Both the position numbers and the translations under genes were made by a program. This document shows, in pieces, positions 63,794-64,000 of a DNA stretch of 64,000 nt. The notes beneath the pieces were generated by a model, which was not told where the DNA came from, did not search any database, and was given only the letters and a program-made list of their open reading frames with translations. Each line of letters starts with the position of its first letter. Position 1 is the stretch's first letter. Source of the DNA: Nitrososphaerota archaeon (GTDB lineage: Archaea > Thermoproteota > Nitrososphaeria > Nitrososphaerales > Nitrosopumilaceae); contig JAGWFS010000002.1 in assembly GCA_028867785.1 (NCBI GenBank), forward strand, positions 240,678 to 304,677, in the 5' to 3' direction.

Positions 63794-64000
63794 TGAGTGC
63801 ATTCAAAGGAAAGAATCTACAGTTAAATACCCTGATCTTGTCAAAGTTGCCAATGCGCTGGATGTTTGTAGGCATGTTTCTTGCCTTGTCCGTATCAATG
63901 TCTGCAAATCTGGCGTATGCACAAGACACATCTGGGTTATCAGCAAGCACAAACAAACAATCATACATGCCGGGAGACAAGGTTATCATCACCGGCACTG
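63793..64000 (+). CDS. Exported protein, cut by window edge
   Basis: 69 codons and one base are visible. A basic N-terminus and a long signal peptide (WMFVGMFLALSVSMSANLAYA) lead into TNKQSYMPGDKVIITGT, the same opening type as the surface proteins at 21038 and 55663. The rest lies outside the window. Translationally coupled to the thiamine-binding-type gene by a one-base overlap. Confidence 0.75.
   Translation, partial: MSAFKGKNLQLNTLILSKLPMRWMFVGMFLALSVSMSANLAYAQDTSGLSASTNKQSYMPGDKVIITGT

Overview
The window is a gene-dense stretch (about 90% coding, AT-rich) of an archaeal chromosome. It carries deoxyhypusine synthase, archaeal release factor aRF1, ribosomal protein S26e, a family B DNA polymerase ending in a PCNA-binding box, a Hef-type helicase, PurP, archaeal-type ThrRS, a TIGR00300-type ornithine cyclodeaminase, and two exported proteins ending in the PEFG-CTERM signal. 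Together with DUF6659-like proteins, two PII proteins next to an ammonium transporter, and many leaderless genes with a TATA-like box 24-33 nt before the start codon, this points to Thaumarchaeota (Nitrososphaerota), i.e. the ammonia-oxidising archaea. No amo genes lie in the window, so the metabolic assignment is inference. Genus is not determined.

Layout. 1-6.8 kb: partial PepF-type peptidase, deoxyhypusine synthase, a copper protein, a CDP-alcohol phosphotransferase, S26e, a PfkB kinase and an unusual NAD kinase-winged helix fusion. 6.8-16.2 kb: pyrG, a compact overlapping trpEGDCBA operon without trpF, and ilvD. 16.2-23.2 kb: a PAS-PAS histidine kinase, exported or membrane-anchored surface proteins, and a type II NADH dehydrogenase. 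23.4-32.6 kb: HIT, thioredoxin, aRF1 and DsbA-like proteins, a winged-helix regulator divergent from a ZIP metal transporter, an S-layer-like exported protein, PurP and a UbiA prenyltransferase. 32.9-40.6 kb: aspS-gatC-gatA-gatB (transamidation route to Asn-tRNA), agmatinase and thrS. 40.7-50.2 kb: tRNA-Val, Nramp transporter, threonine ammonia-lyase, a class III cyclase-like protein, small regulatory and hypothetical genes, tRNA-Phe. 50.2-64 kb: cobalamin adenosyltransferase, HD hydrolase, GT39-type glycosyltransferase, ornithine cyclodeaminase, SDR enzyme, PEFG surface protein, two PII genes divergent from amt, polB, dCMP deaminase, Hef-like helicase, a thiamine-binding-type protein and a partial exported protein.

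The most unusual features. (1) At least nine very small zinc-ribbon or zinc-finger proteins (36-72 aa) are scattered through the window; six are under 60 aa, and several have their own leaderless promoters. (2) The same palindromic motif, TTAG-N6-CTAA, occurs at the ZIP/regulator promoter pair and, with one variant copy, at the Nramp promoter, suggesting one DtxR/MntR-like metal regulon. (3) Several enzymes lack canonical residues: the cyclase-like protein, the NAD kinase and both PII proteins. (4) Inverted repeats lie in four intergenic regions, one wrapped around a TATA box upstream of a possibly frameshifted small gene. (5) Many convergent gene pairs share their stop codons. I saw no insertion sequences, CRISPR arrays or prophage genes.
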